From: Brachybacterium aquaticum
Lineage (GTDB): Bacteria > Actinomycetota > Actinomycetes > Actinomycetales > Dermabacteraceae
DNA length: 64,000 bases
Direction: 5' to 3'
NCBI RefSeq assembly: GCF_014204755.1
Contig: NZ_JACHLZ010000001.1
Coordinates: forward strand, 868,001-932,000
Shown here: positions 1 through 12,177 of the stretch, piece after piece
Numbering within the stretch: the stretch's first letter is position 1
Layout: every line of letters starts with the position of its first letter
Program-made: the position numbers and the translations under genes
Notes under the pieces: generated by a model
The model's input: only the letters and a program-made list of their open reading frames with translations
Database searches by the model: none
What the model was told of the DNA's origin: nothing

Positions 1-499
1 CCAGCGACGTTGCCAGCAGGGAGATGAGGCCGGTGGCGACGGTGGTGGACAGCAGCAGCACCAGGTCGCCGACGGAGCCGACCGAGGTCACCTCGGTGCT
101 CCCCGTCGGATCCTGGAGGGAGGCCTGCATCTCCCCGTAGAACGGGACCATCCCCGCGCCGGTGAGCAGGGTGATCAGCACGAAGGCGATCCCGAACACG
201 ATGGCGGCGAGGCCGAGCACGGCCCGCGGGCGCAGACGGTAGATCCGCACCGCGGCGCCGAGGATCTCGCCGACGCCCAGCGGACGCAGTGGGAACAGCG
301 GCATGGCCTGGACCAGCTCGCGGCGCGGGGCGCCGGGTGCGGCACCGGGCGGCGGCTGCTGCGGCGCCCCGTACTGTTGCGGTGCGCCGTACTGCTGGGG
401 CGCCCCGTACTGCTGCGATGCTGCGGGGGCCTGCGGGTCGCGAGGGCCGTCGGCGTCGGCGGGTCCGGACGCACCGGGCGCGGTCCACGGGCTGCTCAT
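1..499 (-). CDS. Membrane protein, partial, with QQYGAP repeats
   Basis: The frame is open from an ATG at 499 to the window edge, so the C-terminus is missing (166 residues visible). GGAGG lies 5 nt before the ATG. The N-terminal 60 residues are Pro/Gln/Ala-rich with three copies of QQYGAP, encoded by 18-bp repeats near 360-417. Then comes a conserved-looking stretch (PLRPLGVGEILGAAVRIYR) and hydrophobic segments near residues 90-112 and 140-160. This layout fits actinobacterial proteins of the glycerophosphodiester phosphodiesterase membrane-domain type, a recollection of the family rather than a tested match. It is divergent from mtrA. Function not established. Confidence 0.7.
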   Translation of the reverse strand, partial: MSSPWTAPGASGPADADGPRDPQAPAASQQYGAPQQYGAPQQYGAPQQPPPGAAPGAPRRELVQAMPLFPLRPLGVGEILGAAVRIYRLRPRAVLGLAAIVFGIAFVLITLLTGAGMVPFYGEMQASLQDPTGSTEVTSVGSVGDLVLLLSTTVATGLISLLATSL

Positions 500-772
500 C
501 GGTCCTCCTCAGATCGGGTCCCGGTCCGGACGGACGCACGGGAGCGGAAATCTCCTGCGCACGACAGTACGGAGTGCGGGGCCCTTGGCCGATACGACGA
601 ACGTCGAGGACCTGGTGTCGTCCGGCGATCCCGTCGGCCGCGCTCCCCTCGGACTGCCCGGGCCGAACCGCCCGACCGAACCGCCCGAGAACGCACCGCC
701 GCGAGCATGACGAGGCACACCCTGGACGCCTCCTCCCAGGCGCACGGCCTGCACGGTGGCACAATGGCGGTC

Positions 773-1459
773 ATGACGACGCCTTCACGGATCCTCGTGG
801 TCGACGACGATCAGGCGATCGCCGAGATGGTCGGCATCGTTCTGCGCGGCAAGGGCTTCGAGGTCGCCACCTCGCCCGACGGCGCCTCCGCCCTGGAGGC
901 GTTCCCGCGCCTGCGCCCCGACCTCGTGCTGCTGGACCTCATGCTCCCCGGCATCGACGGGATCGAGGTGTGCCGCCGCATCCGCCGCGAGTCCGGCGTG
1001 CCGATCATCATGCTCACCGCCCGCACCGACACCGCCGACGTGGTGGAGGGGCTCGAGGCGGGGGCCGACGACTACCTCACCAAGCCCTTCGAGCCGGACG
1101 AGCTGGTCGCCCGCATCAAGGCCCGGGTGCGTCGCACCGAGACCGCGACCACCGAGCATCTCAGCATCGGGGACCTCACCATCGACGTGGACGGGCACGA
1201 GGTGCGCCGCGACGGCGAGCTGATCTCCCTGACCCCGCTCGAGTTCGACCTGCTCACGCAGCTGGCCCGCAAGCCCTGGCAGGTCTTCACCCGCGACGTT
1301 CTGCTGCGGGACGTGTGGGGCTACCGGCACAGCGCCGATACCCGCCTGGTCAACGTGCACGTCCAGCGCCTGCGCTCCAAGATCGAGCACGACCCGGAGA
1401 ACCCCGCGATCGTGGTGACGGTGCGCGGGGTCGGCTACCGCGCCGGGACCGGGTCCTGA
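773..1459 (+). CDS. mtrA: Response regulator MtrA
   Basis: OmpR-family DNA-binding response regulator of the MtrAB two-component system, which in actinobacteria links cell-wall homeostasis, division and DNA replication. Receiver domain at residues 1-120 with the acidic pair in VVDDD, phospho-acceptor Asp55 in LLDLMLPG and the conserved Lys in TKPF. Winged-helix effector domain at about 130-225 (SLTPLEFDLL, VWGYRH, VRGVGYR). The ATG at 773 gives 228 aa, the length of mycobacterial MtrA; an ATG at 764 would add three residues and neither has a strong ribosome site. mtrB follows after 16 nt and lpqB overlaps mtrB, the canonical actinobacterial order. Confidence 0.96.
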   Translation: MTTPSRILVVDDDQAIAEMVGIVLRGKGFEVATSPDGASALEAFPRLRPDLVLLDLMLPGIDGIEVCRRIRRESGVPIIMLTARTDTADVVEGLEAGADDYLTKPFEPDELVARIKARVRRTETATTEHLSIGDLTIDVDGHEVRRDGELISLTPLEFDLLTQLARKPWQVFTRDVLLRDVWGYRHSADTRLVNVHVQRLRSKIEHDPENPAIVVTVRGVGYRAGTGS

Positions 1460-1475
1460 TCGTGCCGGGCCGGCG

Positions 1476-3356
1476 GTGAGCGCCACCGGGACCCGCGAGG
1501 CCACGGGCGCCGCCGACGTCGTGGACCCCGGCCCCGAGGGCGGGGAGGACTCGGCCGGCGGATCCTCCACTCCCGGCGACGCCGTGCCTGCCTGGAAGCG
1601 GGCGGCCCGGCGGGTCCTGGACCCGCGCAGCTGGTCCCTCGCGCTGCGCGTGGTGATGGTGACGACGCTGCTGTCCACCATCGCGCTGCTGATCGTGGGC
1701 GCCTATCTCTCCTCGGTGATCGCCGACGGCCTCTACGAGCAGCGCCGCGACCGGGTGCTCGAGGAGACCCTGCAGGTGCGCACGGACCTGTCCGACACCC
1801 TCGCCCAGCTCTCCGGTGCCACCAGCACCCAGCAGCAGGACGCGGTGAGTTCCTTCGTGCAGAGCACGGGCGGGCAGGGCGGCGGCGACCGCCGCGAGGT
1901 GGCGCTCGTGCCGGTGGAGACCACCGGCACCGTGTTCCCCGTCGCCTCTTCGGACCGCACCCTGTTCGACGAGGTCGATGACGAGTTCTCCGCCGCGGTC
2001 GCCGAGCAGCCCGATGCGGTCTCGTGGCGCTCGATCGGTCGCGACGACGGCAGCGGCAGGCCGACCCCCGCCCTGCTCGTGGGCACGCGAGTGATCGTGC
2101 CCGGCTCCGGCTCCTACGACCTCTACCTCGTCTACTCCCTGCAGGAGGAGCAGCAGACCCTCGACTTCGTCCAGCGCGTGATCCTGGGCGGCGGGGCGGT
2201 GCTGCTGGCCCTCATCGTCGGCATCGCGATCGTGGTGGCGCGACTGGTGACCACACCCCTGAAGCGCGCCGCCCAGGCCGCCGAGCGGATGGCCGCCGGC
2301 GACCTCGGCGCCCGGGTGGAGGTGGCGGGCGCCGACGAGCTCGCGCTGGTGGGGGAGTCCTTCAACGACATGGCCCTCAGCCTCGAGCAGAAGGTCGCTG
2401 ACCTGACCGAGCTCTCCCGCGTCCAGCAGCGCTTCGTCTCCGACGTCTCCCACGAGCTGCGCACGCCGCTGACCACCATCCGCATGGCCTCCTCCGTGCT
2501 GGACTCGCGGCGCAGCGAGCTGCCCGGCGAGCTGCAGCGCACCACCGAGCTGCTGAACGCCCAGGTGCAGCGCTTCGACGTGCTGCTCGCCGACCTGCTG
2601 GAGATCTCCCGCTTCGACGCCGGCGCCGCGGAGCTCGAGGCCCAGCGCGAGGACCTCGACGCGCTCGTGCTGCGCGCCGTCGAGGACGTGCGCCCGCTCG
2701 CCGGCGCCCGCGGCTGCCTGCTGGACGTTCGCCTGACCGACGGGGATGCGAGCGCCGTGGTCGACGCCCGGCGCGTGGACCGCATCCTGCGCAACCTCCT
2801 CACCAATGCGATCGAGCACGGCGCCGGTCACCCGGTCCTGGTCCAGACCGCGGGGGACGACGACGCGGTCGCCGTGGTGGTCCAGGACTTCGGGCGCGGC
2901 ATCTCCCCGGAGGACGCGAGGCGGGTCTTCGACCGGTTCTGGCGGGCGGATCCCTCCCGTGCCCGCACTCTCGGCGGCACGGGGCTCGGACTGTCGATCT
3001 CCGTGGAGGACGCGCGGCTGCACGGCGGCTGGCTGCAGGCCTGGGGCCAGGAGGGCGAGGGCGCCGTGTTCCGCCTGACCCTGCCGCGCCGGCCCGGCAC
3101 CGATCTGCGCCGCTCCCCGCTGCGCCTCGAGCGACCCTTCGACCGCGCCCAGGCCGATAAGGCCGTCTCCCCGACCCCGACGGGGGAGATCCGCATCGGC
3201 CCCGGCCTGCTCCCCGACCTGGCAGAGCCCGAGACCACCGAGATCACCGCCCCCGCCGAGATCACCGCCCCCACCGAGATCACCGCCCCCACAGGGAGAA
3301 CCGCCCCCGCGGACCCCACCGCCCCCGCCGACGGAGAGGACGGAGACGCACGATGA
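1476..3356 (+). CDS. mtrB: Sensor histidine kinase MtrB
   Basis: Membrane sensor kinase that phosphorylates MtrA. GTG start. Residues 1-50 are a cytoplasmic Pro/Glu-rich leader; transmembrane segments at about 56-80 and 233-255 flank an extracytoplasmic sensor domain. HAMP follows (256-308), then HisKA with the phosphorylated His325 in SDVSHELRTP and an ATPase domain (NLLTNAIEHG N-box, DFGRGI, GGTGLGLSI G-boxes). The last 85 residues are a low-complexity tail; its end repeats EITAP-type units made by 15-bp repeats near 3237-3300. Stop overlaps the lpqB start by 4 nt, indicating translational coupling. Confidence 0.96.
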   Translation: MSATGTREATGAADVVDPGPEGGEDSAGGSSTPGDAVPAWKRAARRVLDPRSWSLALRVVMVTTLLSTIALLIVGAYLSSVIADGLYEQRRDRVLEETLQVRTDLSDTLAQLSGATSTQQQDAVSSFVQSTGGQGGGDRREVALVPVETTGTVFPVASSDRTLFDEVDDEFSAAVAEQPDAVSWRSIGRDDGSGRPTPALLVGTRVIVPGSGSYDLYLVYSLQEEQQTLDFVQRVILGGGAVLLALIVGIAIVVARLVTTPLKRAAQAAERMAAGDLGARVEVAGADELALVGESFNDMALSLEQKVADLTELSRVQQRFVSDVSHELRTPLTTIRMASSVLDSRRSELPGELQRTTELLNAQVQRFDVLLADLLEISRFDAGAAELEAQREDLDALVLRAVEDVRPLAGARGCLLDVRLTDGDASAVVDARRVDRILRNLLTNAIEHGAGHPVLVQTAGDDDAVAVVVQDFGRGISPEDARRVFDRFWRADPSRARTLGGTGLGLSISVEDARLHGGWLQAWGQEGEGAVFRLTLPRRPGTDLRRSPLRLERPFDRAQADKAVSPTPTGEIRIGPGLLPDLAEPETTEITAPAEITAPTEITAPTGRTAPADPTAPADGEDGDAR

Positions 3357-5056
3357 GACCCGCACGCCGCAGCATCCTCCACGCCCTCGGCGCCGCCGCG
3401 CTTCTCGGCCTCGGCGCCGGGTGCGCGCGCATCCCCACGGATTCCGGCATCGACAGCCAGGTCCTGCCCGGCCAGTCCCACCCTGGCGCGCCCTACGTCC
3501 GCGCCCTGCCGCCCTCCGACGGGGCGACCGCCCAGGAGGTCCTCGCCGGATTCGTCCAGGCCGGCGTCGGCTCCGAGGACGACTTCGCCGTCGCCCGCGC
3601 CTATCTCACGGAGGCCGAGAGCGAGCGCTGGGACCCCTCGGCCGGGATCACCGTCTACTCCGGCAGCCAGGAGCTGCGGGTGGAGGAGGTCGGCGAGGGC
3701 CGCCTCTCCCTCGTGCTCCAGGTCCTCGCCTCGGTCGACGGGACCGGGGTGCGCAGCATGCTCCCCTCCGCCTCGTCGCGCGAGGTCGAGGTCGCCGTCG
3801 AGGAGGTCGAGGACCAGTGGCGGCTCAGCGAGGTGCCCGACGGCATCTTCCTGTCCGAGGCGGCCTTCGAGACCCTCTACGCCCCCGCCCGTCTCTACTT
3901 CCTCGACGCCCGCTCCCGGCACCTGGTCCCCGACCACCGCTTCGTGCCGCTGCGCCGCGGGGCCGCGGCAGTGCTCGAAGGGCTCGTGGCCGGCCCCGCC
4001 CCCTTCCTCGAGGGCGCTGTCGGCTCCCAGGTGCCGCGCAGCGCCGACATCGCCGACGCCGCTATCGAGATCGGTGTGGACGGCTCCGCCCGGGTCGAGG
4101 TACCCGCGGCCATCGCCACGCTCGGGGCAGGTCCGCGCGCCCTCGCCCTCTCCCAGCTCGAGGCGTCCCTGCGCTCGCTGCTCAGCCTCTCCGGCGTGCG
4201 CCTGATGCGCAAGGGCCAGGACGTGATCATCGACGAGGCGGGCCGTGCCGACCGTGCCCTGCCCGGGCACCGCCCCATCGCCGCGGGCGAGGCAGGGGTG
4301 GTGTCCCTGGCCGACATCGGCGCGGCCGACCCGCCGGCCCAGCTGGTTCCGGCGCTCGCCGGGATGGAGGTCGCCTCCCCGACGATCGCCCAGGACGGGG
4401 TGCTGGCCGCGGCCCGCAGCCCCGAGGGGTCCACGGTCCTGATCGCCTCGAGCGACGACTCCGTGCCGTTGCGCGAGGCGGCCACCGGCGGAGTGTTCGT
4501 CGCCCCGCGGATCGACGGCTCCGGCTACGTGTGGACCTCCGTGCGGCAGAACCCGGGCGCGGTGTCGGCGCTGTCGGGGACCAGCGCCGAGCGGGACGCG
4601 AAGGTCGATGCGCCCTGGCTCGCGGGCCGCGAGGTGCGGGCGCTGGACATCGCGGCCGACGACACGCGCATGCTCGTGCTCTCGGCCGACGCCGGCGGCA
4701 CCCGCCTGGACCTGTGCGCGGTCGTGCGCGATGCGGAGGGGGTGCCCGCCTCGCTCACCGACCCGGTCGTCATCCGCCCCTTCCTCGACGACGTCACCCA
4801 GGCGAGCTGGTACGACGAGGTGGTCGCCGTGGTGCTCGGCGCGGATCCCACCACCGGCGAGCTGCGGGCGCAGCTGCTGGACCTCGCCGGCGAGGTCGAG
4901 CCCCTGCCCACACCGGCGGCCGGCACGGAGCGCATCGTCGGCTCCGCCGTGGCGGACACCCTCTGGTCGAGCACCGCCGCCGGCGAGCTGCGCCGCACCG
5001 ACGGCGAGGGCTGGACCACCGTGGACCTCGCCGGTCGCGACCCGTCCTTCTACTGA
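3353..5056 (+). CDS. lpqB: Lipoprotein LpqB
   Basis: Secreted lipoprotein that works with MtrB; in mycobacteria it modulates MtrAB signalling. The first 24 residues are a lipoprotein signal peptide with lipobox LGAGC, so the mature protein should start at Cys24 and be lipid-anchored. A GerMN-like region lies around residues 185-290 (PHRAL-type ALSQLEASLRSLLSL) and a C-terminal beta-propeller-like domain fills residues 300-567. ATGA overlap with mtrB. The 567-aa length is normal for the family. The stop codon is followed at once by a tandem repeat. Confidence 0.95.
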   Translation: MRPARRSILHALGAAALLGLGAGCARIPTDSGIDSQVLPGQSHPGAPYVRALPPSDGATAQEVLAGFVQAGVGSEDDFAVARAYLTEAESERWDPSAGITVYSGSQELRVEEVGEGRLSLVLQVLASVDGTGVRSMLPSASSREVEVAVEEVEDQWRLSEVPDGIFLSEAAFETLYAPARLYFLDARSRHLVPDHRFVPLRRGAAAVLEGLVAGPAPFLEGAVGSQVPRSADIADAAIEIGVDGSARVEVPAAIATLGAGPRALALSQLEASLRSLLSLSGVRLMRKGQDVIIDEAGRADRALPGHRPIAAGEAGVVSLADIGAADPPAQLVPALAGMEVASPTIAQDGVLAAARSPEGSTVLIASSDDSVPLREAATGGVFVAPRIDGSGYVWTSVRQNPGAVSALSGTSAERDAKVDAPWLAGREVRALDIAADDTRMLVLSADAGGTRLDLCAVVRDAEGVPASLTDPVVIRPFLDDVTQASWYDEVVAVVLGADPTTGELRAQLLDLAGEVEPLPTPAAGTERIVGSAVADTLWSSTAAGELRRTDGEGWTTVDLAGRDPSFY

Positions 5057-5124
5057 GCACGGTGCTGCTGAGCACGGTCTGCTGAGCACGGTCTGCTGAG
5101 CACGGTCTGCTGAGCACGGTGCAC
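5053..5124. repeat. Tandem 14-bp repeat at lpqB stop
   Basis: About four to five degenerate copies of a 14-bp unit containing GCTGAGCACGGTCT run from the lpqB stop codon downstream. The stop TGA is part of the first unit. No coding potential or terminator-like hairpin is evident here. Confidence 0.8.
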
Positions 5125-5223
5125 CGAGCACGCCCAGCGGCGACTGCTCCTCCCCAGCCCGCGTCCGTCCACAGGCGTCGGGCCCGGTCGGCGCGGGCCG
5201 CACCGAAGTGCTGGGATCGGGGC

Positions 5224-6087
5224 ATGGACGAGGACGCACCTGCTGTCGATCGCCGCGTCGCGGGAGCGGACGCGACCGGGCTGCGCGACCGCCTGCTGGA
5301 GGTCGCCGCGCAGACCTGTGCGCTCGTCGCCCCGCGCGTCTGCCCCTGCGGCCGCGAGGGCGCGTGGCTGTGCCGCCGCTGCCTCGCACTGCTGCACGGC
5401 ACCCCGCAGCGGGTCGAGTCCGTGTGCGATGCGCTGCTCGAGCTGAGCGCTGCGCGGCTGCGGGAGGAGCGCAGCGCGGGGGAGGTGCTGCCGGTGGGCG
5501 TGGACCACACCCCGCTGCTGCCGGTGCTCGCGCTCGGCGAGTACGGCGGGGACCTGCAGCGCCTGGTGCTGGCCTGGAAGAACGGCGGGATGCTGCATCT
5601 GTGCGGTCCGATCGCGCGCGCCCTCGCCCCGGCGGTGGGCCTGCTCGGACCCGCACAGGACGCATCGGCGACGGCAGGAGGGGAGCCGGACAGGGAGCGT
5701 CCGCACCTGGTCCCGGTGCCCTCGCGCCGCGCGGCCCGGCTGCGCCGCGGGGAGGACCACACCGCCGAGCTGGTGCGGGCGCTGCAGCGCGAAGGGGCCG
5801 GTCATGCGCTGCTCCTCCCTGCCGCGCCCACCACCGCTCAGGAGGGACGGGGAGCCCGGGCCCGGCGCCTGCGGCGCATCCGGCTGCAGGGGCGCGCGGT
5901 CCGCGACGCCGGTCGCCGGCGTCTCCGGGTGGTCATCGTCGACGACGTCGTCACCACCGGCTCCACGCTGCGGGGCATGCACGAGGCGCTGACCGCTCAG
6001 GGGATCGAGGTGCTCGGAGCGGTCGTCGTCGCCTCCGCGCGCCTGCCGCGCGACCCCTCGGCGACCACCGGAGTGAACAGCAGATGA
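5224..6087 (+). CDS. ComF-family phosphoribosyltransferase-like protein
   Basis: 287-aa protein with the ComF layout: an N-terminal Cys-rich zinc-ribbon-like part (CPCGREGAWLCRRC, residues 38-51), a central segment (LVLAWKNGG) and a C-terminal type I phosphoribosyltransferase fold with the PRPP-binding loop VVIVDDVVTTGSTL at about 236-250. ComF proteins assist uptake of transforming DNA in naturally competent bacteria, but in actinobacteria the role is uncertain. Its place between lpqB and hpf is the conserved actinobacterial order. The ATG at 5224 puts the zinc ribbon near the N-terminus; no strong ribosome site is visible. Confidence 0.85.
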   Translation: MDEDAPAVDRRVAGADATGLRDRLLEVAAQTCALVAPRVCPCGREGAWLCRRCLALLHGTPQRVESVCDALLELSAARLREERSAGEVLPVGVDHTPLLPVLALGEYGGDLQRLVLAWKNGGMLHLCGPIARALAPAVGLLGPAQDASATAGGEPDRERPHLVPVPSRRAARLRRGEDHTAELVRALQREGAGHALLLPAAPTTAQEGRGARARRLRRIRLQGRAVRDAGRRRLRVVIVDDVVTTGSTLRGMHEALTAQGIEVLGAVVVASARLPRDPSATTGVNSR

Positions 6088-6259
6088 CCCGGCCGTCTCT
6101 TCAGGACCGACGGACAGGAAACATGGAGAGAAACGTGGCATGCTGTTGCTCTCGCCACATCGGGCGAGACCCCCTCGATCAGGAGGTGCGCACCCCAGCC
6201 GAAGAGCCATCGCGGCCGGGCTCCGAGCGGCCGCACCCGGATAGGAGGAGAACCCACTC

Positions 6260-6934
6260 ATGGAGATCAATGTCGTCGGACGCCATATGGACGTCCCGGA
6301 CCGTTTCCGTCGCCATCTGACCGACAAGCTCGACAAGGTCACCCAGTTCGCCCCCGCGGCGCTTCGCGTCGACGTGGAGATCTCGCAGGAGAAGAACCCG
6401 CGACAGGCCGAGCTCAGCGACCGGGTCGAGCTCACCGTCCACGAGAACGGCGCGGTCATCCGCTCCGAGGCCCGGGCGGACGACCTCTACGGCGCGCTGG
6501 ACATCGCCTACGGCAAGCTCCTCGAACGACTCCGTCGCGCCCGCGACCGTCGCAAGGACCATCGTCGCGGCCGCGACCGCGCGCACCAGGGCACCGGTGC
6601 CAGCCTCCGCACCATGCCCGCGGACCAGGAGCTCCCCGAGCCGCTGCAGGCCGCCGAGGCGGTGGCCGAGCCCGACGAGACGACCGCGCCCGCTGACGAC
6701 CTCCGCGGCGACGAGGCGGATCTCGCCGAGGCCGGCAGCCCGGTCGTGATCCGCGAGAAGAAGCACCCCGCCAAGCCCATGAGCGTCGACGACGCGCTCT
6801 ACCAGATGGAGCTGGTGGGTCACGACTTCTTCCTCTTCGTCGATGCCGAGTCCGGCAACCCCAAGGTGGTCTACCGCCGCAAGGGCTGGAGCTACGGCGT
6901 GATCGAGCTCGACGGGGAGCAGAAGGCCTCTTGA
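6260..6934 (+). CDS. hpf: Long-form ribosome hibernation promoting factor
   Basis: Ribosome-associated factor that dimerises 70S ribosomes into inactive 100S particles during stress or stationary phase. Residues 1-100 form the HPF/RaiA ribosome-binding domain (MEINVVGRHMDVPDRFRRHL, DLYGALDIAYGKLLERLRR). An acidic variable linker (100-160) leads to the C-terminal dimerisation domain (about 165-222: KPMSVDDALYQMELVGHDFFLF). 224 aa is typical of the long form. GGAGGAG 9 nt upstream of the ATG is a strong ribosome site. Monocistronic in appearance, with a 172-nt upstream gap that may hold its promoter. Confidence 0.95.
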   Translation: MEINVVGRHMDVPDRFRRHLTDKLDKVTQFAPAALRVDVEISQEKNPRQAELSDRVELTVHENGAVIRSEARADDLYGALDIAYGKLLERLRRARDRRKDHRRGRDRAHQGTGASLRTMPADQELPEPLQAAEAVAEPDETTAPADDLRGDEADLAEAGSPVVIREKKHPAKPMSVDDALYQMELVGHDFFLFVDAESGNPKVVYRRKGWSYGVIELDGEQKAS

Positions 6935-7034
6935 GCCCTGCCGCCCGAGGACGGGCGGGGGCGCGCACCACGGCACGTCTCCGCCCGTCCTCGCGTGTGC
7001 GCACGCCCCGGCAGGACGCAGGGGACCGTCGCGC

Positions 7035-8333
7035 ATGACCGAGGATCCCCGAGGGAACCGGACGCTGAGCTGGACCGCAGCGCGACGCACCGCCCTGCGG
7101 GCCCAGGGCATCGGCGGCTCCCGCCGCACGGAGGCACCGGACACCGCCACCAGCCGCCGCGCCCTGGTGCGCACCCTCGAGCGCACCCACCTTCTGCAGA
7201 TCGACTCGGTGAGCGTCTTCGCCCGCGCCCACCACCTGCCCGTCTACACCCGGCACGGGCGGTGGGACCCGGCCGCGCTGGACCGCGCCTCCCGCCCCGG
7301 GCGCTCCCGCCTGGTCAGCGAGAGCTTCGCCCACGAGGCCGCCTTCGTGACCGACGAGGTGCAGCACCTGCTCCACTTCCGCCGCCGCACCGTCTCCGAG
7401 CGCGACTGGGGAGCGCTGCGCGAGGTCGCCGTCTCCTCCCCGCACCTGTTTCCCCGCATCCACGAGGCGCTCGCCGAGATCGGGCCCGCCGGCGCCGCCG
7501 CGATCTCGCGCCACCTCGGCGACACCGAGCGACCCGACGGCTGGGGCTGGCGGCGCACCCGCACCCAGTGGGCGGTCGAGTACCTGTTCCGCACCGGCGC
7601 CCTGGACTGCGTGGGCCGCAGCGCGCAGTTCGAGCGGCTCTACGTCTCCGCCGCCTCCGAGGCAGGCGTGGGGGAGGGGGCGGGCCCGCCGGCCGACGCA
7701 CCGACGGAGGAGGAGTCGATCGCGGCGCTGACGGCGCTGGCCCTGCGCGCGCTCGGCATCGCCGAGCCCGCCACCGTCGCCGACTACTTCCGCCTGCCCG
7801 TGCTGCGCGTGCGGCCCGTGCTCGAGGCGATGGTCGCCCGCGGCGAGGCGCGAGAGGTCGAGGTCGCCCACTCCGCCGGGGTGCGGACGATGCTCCTGCA
7901 CCCGGAGGCCCCCGGCGCCTCGCCGGTGCGCGGCAGCGCGCTGGTCAGCCCCTTCGACCCGCTGGTCTTCCACCGCCCCCGGCTCGAGGCGCTGTTCGAC
8001 CTCGAGTACCGGCTCGGCATCTACACCCCCGCCCCGCGCCGCACCATCGGCTACTACTCCCTGCTCTTCCTGCACGGCGACGTGTTCCCCGCCCTCGTGG
8101 ACCTCGGCGCCGACCGCGCCCGCAGCGTGCTCGAGGTGCGCGGCGCCTTCCGCCCGCCGCTGCCTCACCTGCCCGCGCGCTCCCGTCCCGACCAGGAGCA
8201 GATGCTCGAAGCCCTCGCGTGCGAGCTCGAGCTCGCCGCGCGCTGGCAGGGCCTTGCGTCGGTGGAGGTGCGCACCGGGGCGGGCATGCGCGAGCTGGCC
8301 GGCCCGCTCGCCGCGGTCCTCGCCCGGCGCTGA
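7035..8333 (+). CDS. YcaQ/AlkZ-family DNA glycosylase (winged helix)
   Basis: 432-aa protein of the HTH_42 family (YcaQ/AlkZ). These DNA glycosylases unhook interstrand crosslinks or bulky N-alkyl adducts. The family catalytic signature is visible: Gln55-Ile56-Asp57 in LLQIDSVSVFARAHH, the QxD form seen in YcaQ rather than the QxQ of AlkZ. Winged-helix signatures follow along the chain, and the tail (VLEVRGAFRPPLPH, LACELELAARWQGL) matches the family's C-terminal domain. The ATG at 7035 is the first good start; ribosome site weak. Stop codon sits within a tandem repeat. Confidence 0.85.
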   Translation: MTEDPRGNRTLSWTAARRTALRAQGIGGSRRTEAPDTATSRRALVRTLERTHLLQIDSVSVFARAHHLPVYTRHGRWDPAALDRASRPGRSRLVSESFAHEAAFVTDEVQHLLHFRRRTVSERDWGALREVAVSSPHLFPRIHEALAEIGPAGAAAISRHLGDTERPDGWGWRRTRTQWAVEYLFRTGALDCVGRSAQFERLYVSAASEAGVGEGAGPPADAPTEEESIAALTALALRALGIAEPATVADYFRLPVLRVRPVLEAMVARGEAREVEVAHSAGVRTMLLHPEAPGASPVRGSALVSPFDPLVFHRPRLEALFDLEYRLGIYTPAPRRTIGYYSLLFLHGDVFPALVDLGADRARSVLEVRGAFRPPLPHLPARSRPDQEQMLEALACELELAARWQGLASVEVRTGAGMRELAGPLAAVLARR

Positions 8334-8422
8334 GCCCCTGTCGGACCTGAGGGCTGAACCCCCGTCGGACCTGAGGGCCGAGCCCCCGTCGGACCTGAGG
8401 GCCGAGCCCCGTCGGCCGTGAG
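8330..8422. repeat. Tandem 24-bp repeat at the YcaQ-like stop
   Basis: Three full and one partial copy of a 24-bp unit (core CCCCGTCGGACCTGAGGG) start exactly at the stop codon of the preceding gene. Copies differ at only a few positions. Confidence 0.9.
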
Positions 8423-8576
8423 GAGCGCCGCGCCGGAGGCGTGAGGCGGCACGCAGGTGGTCTGCATCCGGAGGCTCGACGCTTACGATGGGTCAGGCAT
8501 CAGCCGTCCGCGGGGGTGTCGCGGACGCCCGCAGCGGGTCGTCCGGACGTCCCCTGACACCTACGGGAGCACACGA

Positions 8577-11636
<3,060 letters not shown>

Positions 11637-11640
11637 GTGC

Positions 11641-11701
11641 GACTGCGCAGCGGAGTGAGACTGCGCTGCGGAGTCAGACTGCGCTGTTGAGTGAGACAGA
11701 G
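11641..11701. repeat. Tandem 18-bp repeat downstream of secA
   Basis: Three and a half degenerate copies of an 18-bp unit (GACTGCGCTGCGGAGTGA-like), starting 4 nt after the secA stop and ending against the terminator hairpin. Confidence 0.85.
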
Positions 11702-11741
11702 CGGCCCGGGTCGATGTCCTGACGGATGTCGACCCGGGCCG
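11702..11741. terminator. Bidirectional hairpin between secA and Rv3235-like gene
   Basis: Perfect 13-bp inverted repeat: CGGCCCGGGTCGA (11702-11714) and TCGACCCGGGCCG (11729-11741) with a 14-nt loop, between two convergent genes. No clear T-tract on either side, as is common in high-GC actinobacteria. Confidence 0.75.
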
Positions 11742-11781
11742 TTGCCGGTCTCGGTGACGGGGCGGGCGAGGGGCGCCCCGC

Positions 11782-12177
11782 TCAGCCGATCTCGAGCACG
11801 GTGACCCGCCAGCCGCTGTGCCTCAGCTCCCAGCGCATGGCGAGGAAGCGGGCGCGGTCCGGCTCTCGCAGCACGCAGCTGGCCTCCACGGTGTGCTCGT
11901 TGACCACGCACATCCGCACCCCGGTGACCTGCAGCTGCCTGGTCGGGGCGTAGCCGGCGGACGCCCGCAGCCGACGGGTGAGAGCGGCGCGCCGGGCCAG
12001 AGTGCTGGCGACCTCCGGCGTGACCAGCCGCGACAGCGCGTTCTCGGGGCGCATGTCGCGGATGATCTCGACCGCCCGGCGAGCGACCGGCTCGATCAGC
12101 CTCTCGACGGAGCGGGGGTCGTTCGGGCCGCCGACGGCGGCGACAGCCGGGATGACGCTCTGATCGGTGTCGCTCAT
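11782..12177 (-). CDS. Rv3235-family protein
   Basis: 131-aa protein of unknown function resembling the actinobacterial Rv3235 family, usually found near secA and a LysM gene as here. The conserved part is residues 25-131: arginine-rich helices (RLIEPVARRAVEIIRDMRP), then beta strands (VTGVRMCVVNEHTVEASCVLRE, FLAMRWELRHSGWRVTVLEIG). The start at 12177 is chosen because it overlaps the upstream LysM stop as ATGA; a longer frame to 12351 would overlap that gene and looks non-coding. Probably co-translated with the LysM gene. Confidence 0.75.
   Translation of the reverse strand: MSDTDQSVIPAVAAVGGPNDPRSVERLIEPVARRAVEIIRDMRPENALSRLVTPEVASTLARRAALTRRLRASAGYAPTRQLQVTGVRMCVVNEHTVEASCVLREPDRARFLAMRWELRHSGWRVTVLEIG

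Noticed and set aside
1350..3365. 671-aa leftward ORF opposite mtrB with GGGDLGGG repeats
   Set aside because: Antisense shadow of mtrB; its repeats mirror the 15-bp repeats in the mtrB tail and it has no plausible fold.
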